Position numbers and translations under genes: made by a program
From: Rhyacophila brunnea
Taxonomy: Eukaryota; Arthropoda; Insecta; Trichoptera; Rhyacophilidae
DNA length: 64,000 nt
Assembly (NCBI GenBank): GCA_022495005.1
Contig: JAGYXB010001324.1
Location: 1,178,001 to 1,242,000, forward strand
Direction: 5' to 3'
The notes under the pieces: generated by a model
The model's input: only the letters and a program-made list of their open reading frames with translations
Told to the model about the DNA's origin: nothing
The model's database searches: none
Shown: positions 63,643-64,000 of the stretch, piece after piece
Layout: every line of letters starts with the position of its first letter
Position numbering within the stretch: position 1 is the stretch's first letter

Positions 63643-63832
63643 CTGAAAGAAAATAACAAAAAATCTGTCAGAGGGAGATATATAAAATAAAACACAATAG
63701 CTTTTTGGCTCACACAGTATTGAAAGTCCACGTATAATCAAGAGGTAAGGAAACGGATGAAGAAATAGAGGAATCACTATAACATATTATAATTTTTTCC
63801 ACATACTAAATTGCTTATGCACACTATAACTC

Positions 63833-64000
63833 ATGGGCCCCACATCCCGAAGCGGGCCCCCAGGCTAGGATATTTGGCAGTGCCCCCTACCTATCGCTAA
63901 GGATAAAAACAGTGAGACGCTCTACAGTAGCGTTTTTCAAATAGTGTAGGTACGAGGTAAAATTAATGTGTATATATTATTTAGTGTTTTTTTTAATATA
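63833..64000. repeat. family D copy 2 (truncated by window)
   Basis: GGGCCCCACATCCCGAAGCG... matches 24008-24175 closely, including GCTCTACAGTAGCGTTTT. Runs off the window end. Confidence 0.8.

Noticed and set aside
61744..61766. second Penelope hammerhead
   Set aside because: The GAAA core is AAAA, helix III is missing, and no arms or ORF are nearby.
63643..63832. initiator exon of Lrrk
   Set aside because: No Met-initiated reading with a donor in the required phase; the upstream exon must lie beyond the window.

Overview
The window is eukaryotic nuclear DNA, almost certainly from an insect: AT-rich non-coding DNA, many GT-AG introns, and exons clearly richer in GC than their introns. It is dominated by one gene on the minus strand, a leucine-rich repeat kinase of the LRRK1/LRRK2/insect Lrrk family. 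The domain order is that of arthropod Lrrk (ankyrin, LRR, ROC GTPase, COR, kinase, WD40). The host order cannot be fixed from this sequence; GTAGGTACCTAC-like strings and the transposon mix would fit Lepidoptera or Hemiptera.

I could follow the Lrrk reading frame by hand through 50 exons, from the first exon in the window (63489-63642) to the TGA stop at 9887-9889. Together they give 7,742 nt and at least 2,579 residues, with every splice phase agreeing. The true N-terminus lies beyond position 64000, because the first exon here begins inside a codon. From right to left on the + strand: ankyrin region 63.6-56.1 kb, LRR region 55.9-47.7 kb, ROC 47.1-39.5 kb, COR 39.7-33.4 kb, kinase 29.4-17.9 kb, WD40 17.5-9.9 kb. 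Residue numbers below count from the first whole codon in the window. The intact P-loop, switch and kinase motifs suggest a functional GTPase-kinase scaffold.

The introns and the roughly 9.9 kb of 3' flank are packed with mobile elements. Two different piggyBac elements have uninterrupted transposase ORFs (18.7-21.9 and 49.7-52.4 kb). A mariner element has one frameshift (14.1-15.4 kb). A Penelope-like retroelement has inverted arms, each carrying a hammerhead-like motif, and a 13-bp target duplication (42.86-44.24 kb). There is also a broken hAT (ZMYM1-like) transposase piece (31.9-32.4 kb), several hAT, Tc/pogo and piggyBac MITEs with recognisable target duplications, tRNA-derived SINEs, and long fold-back palindromes (notably 45.4-46.8 kb).

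No other host gene is supported. Positions 1-9886 hold only transposon relics, a SINE and AT-rich sequence. No prokaryotic features, CRISPR arrays or functional tRNA/rRNA genes were seen. The most unusual structures are the Penelope-like element with paired ribozyme-like motifs and the 670-bp-arm palindrome nested in a pogo-like element. I see no evidence for a wholly new biological system.
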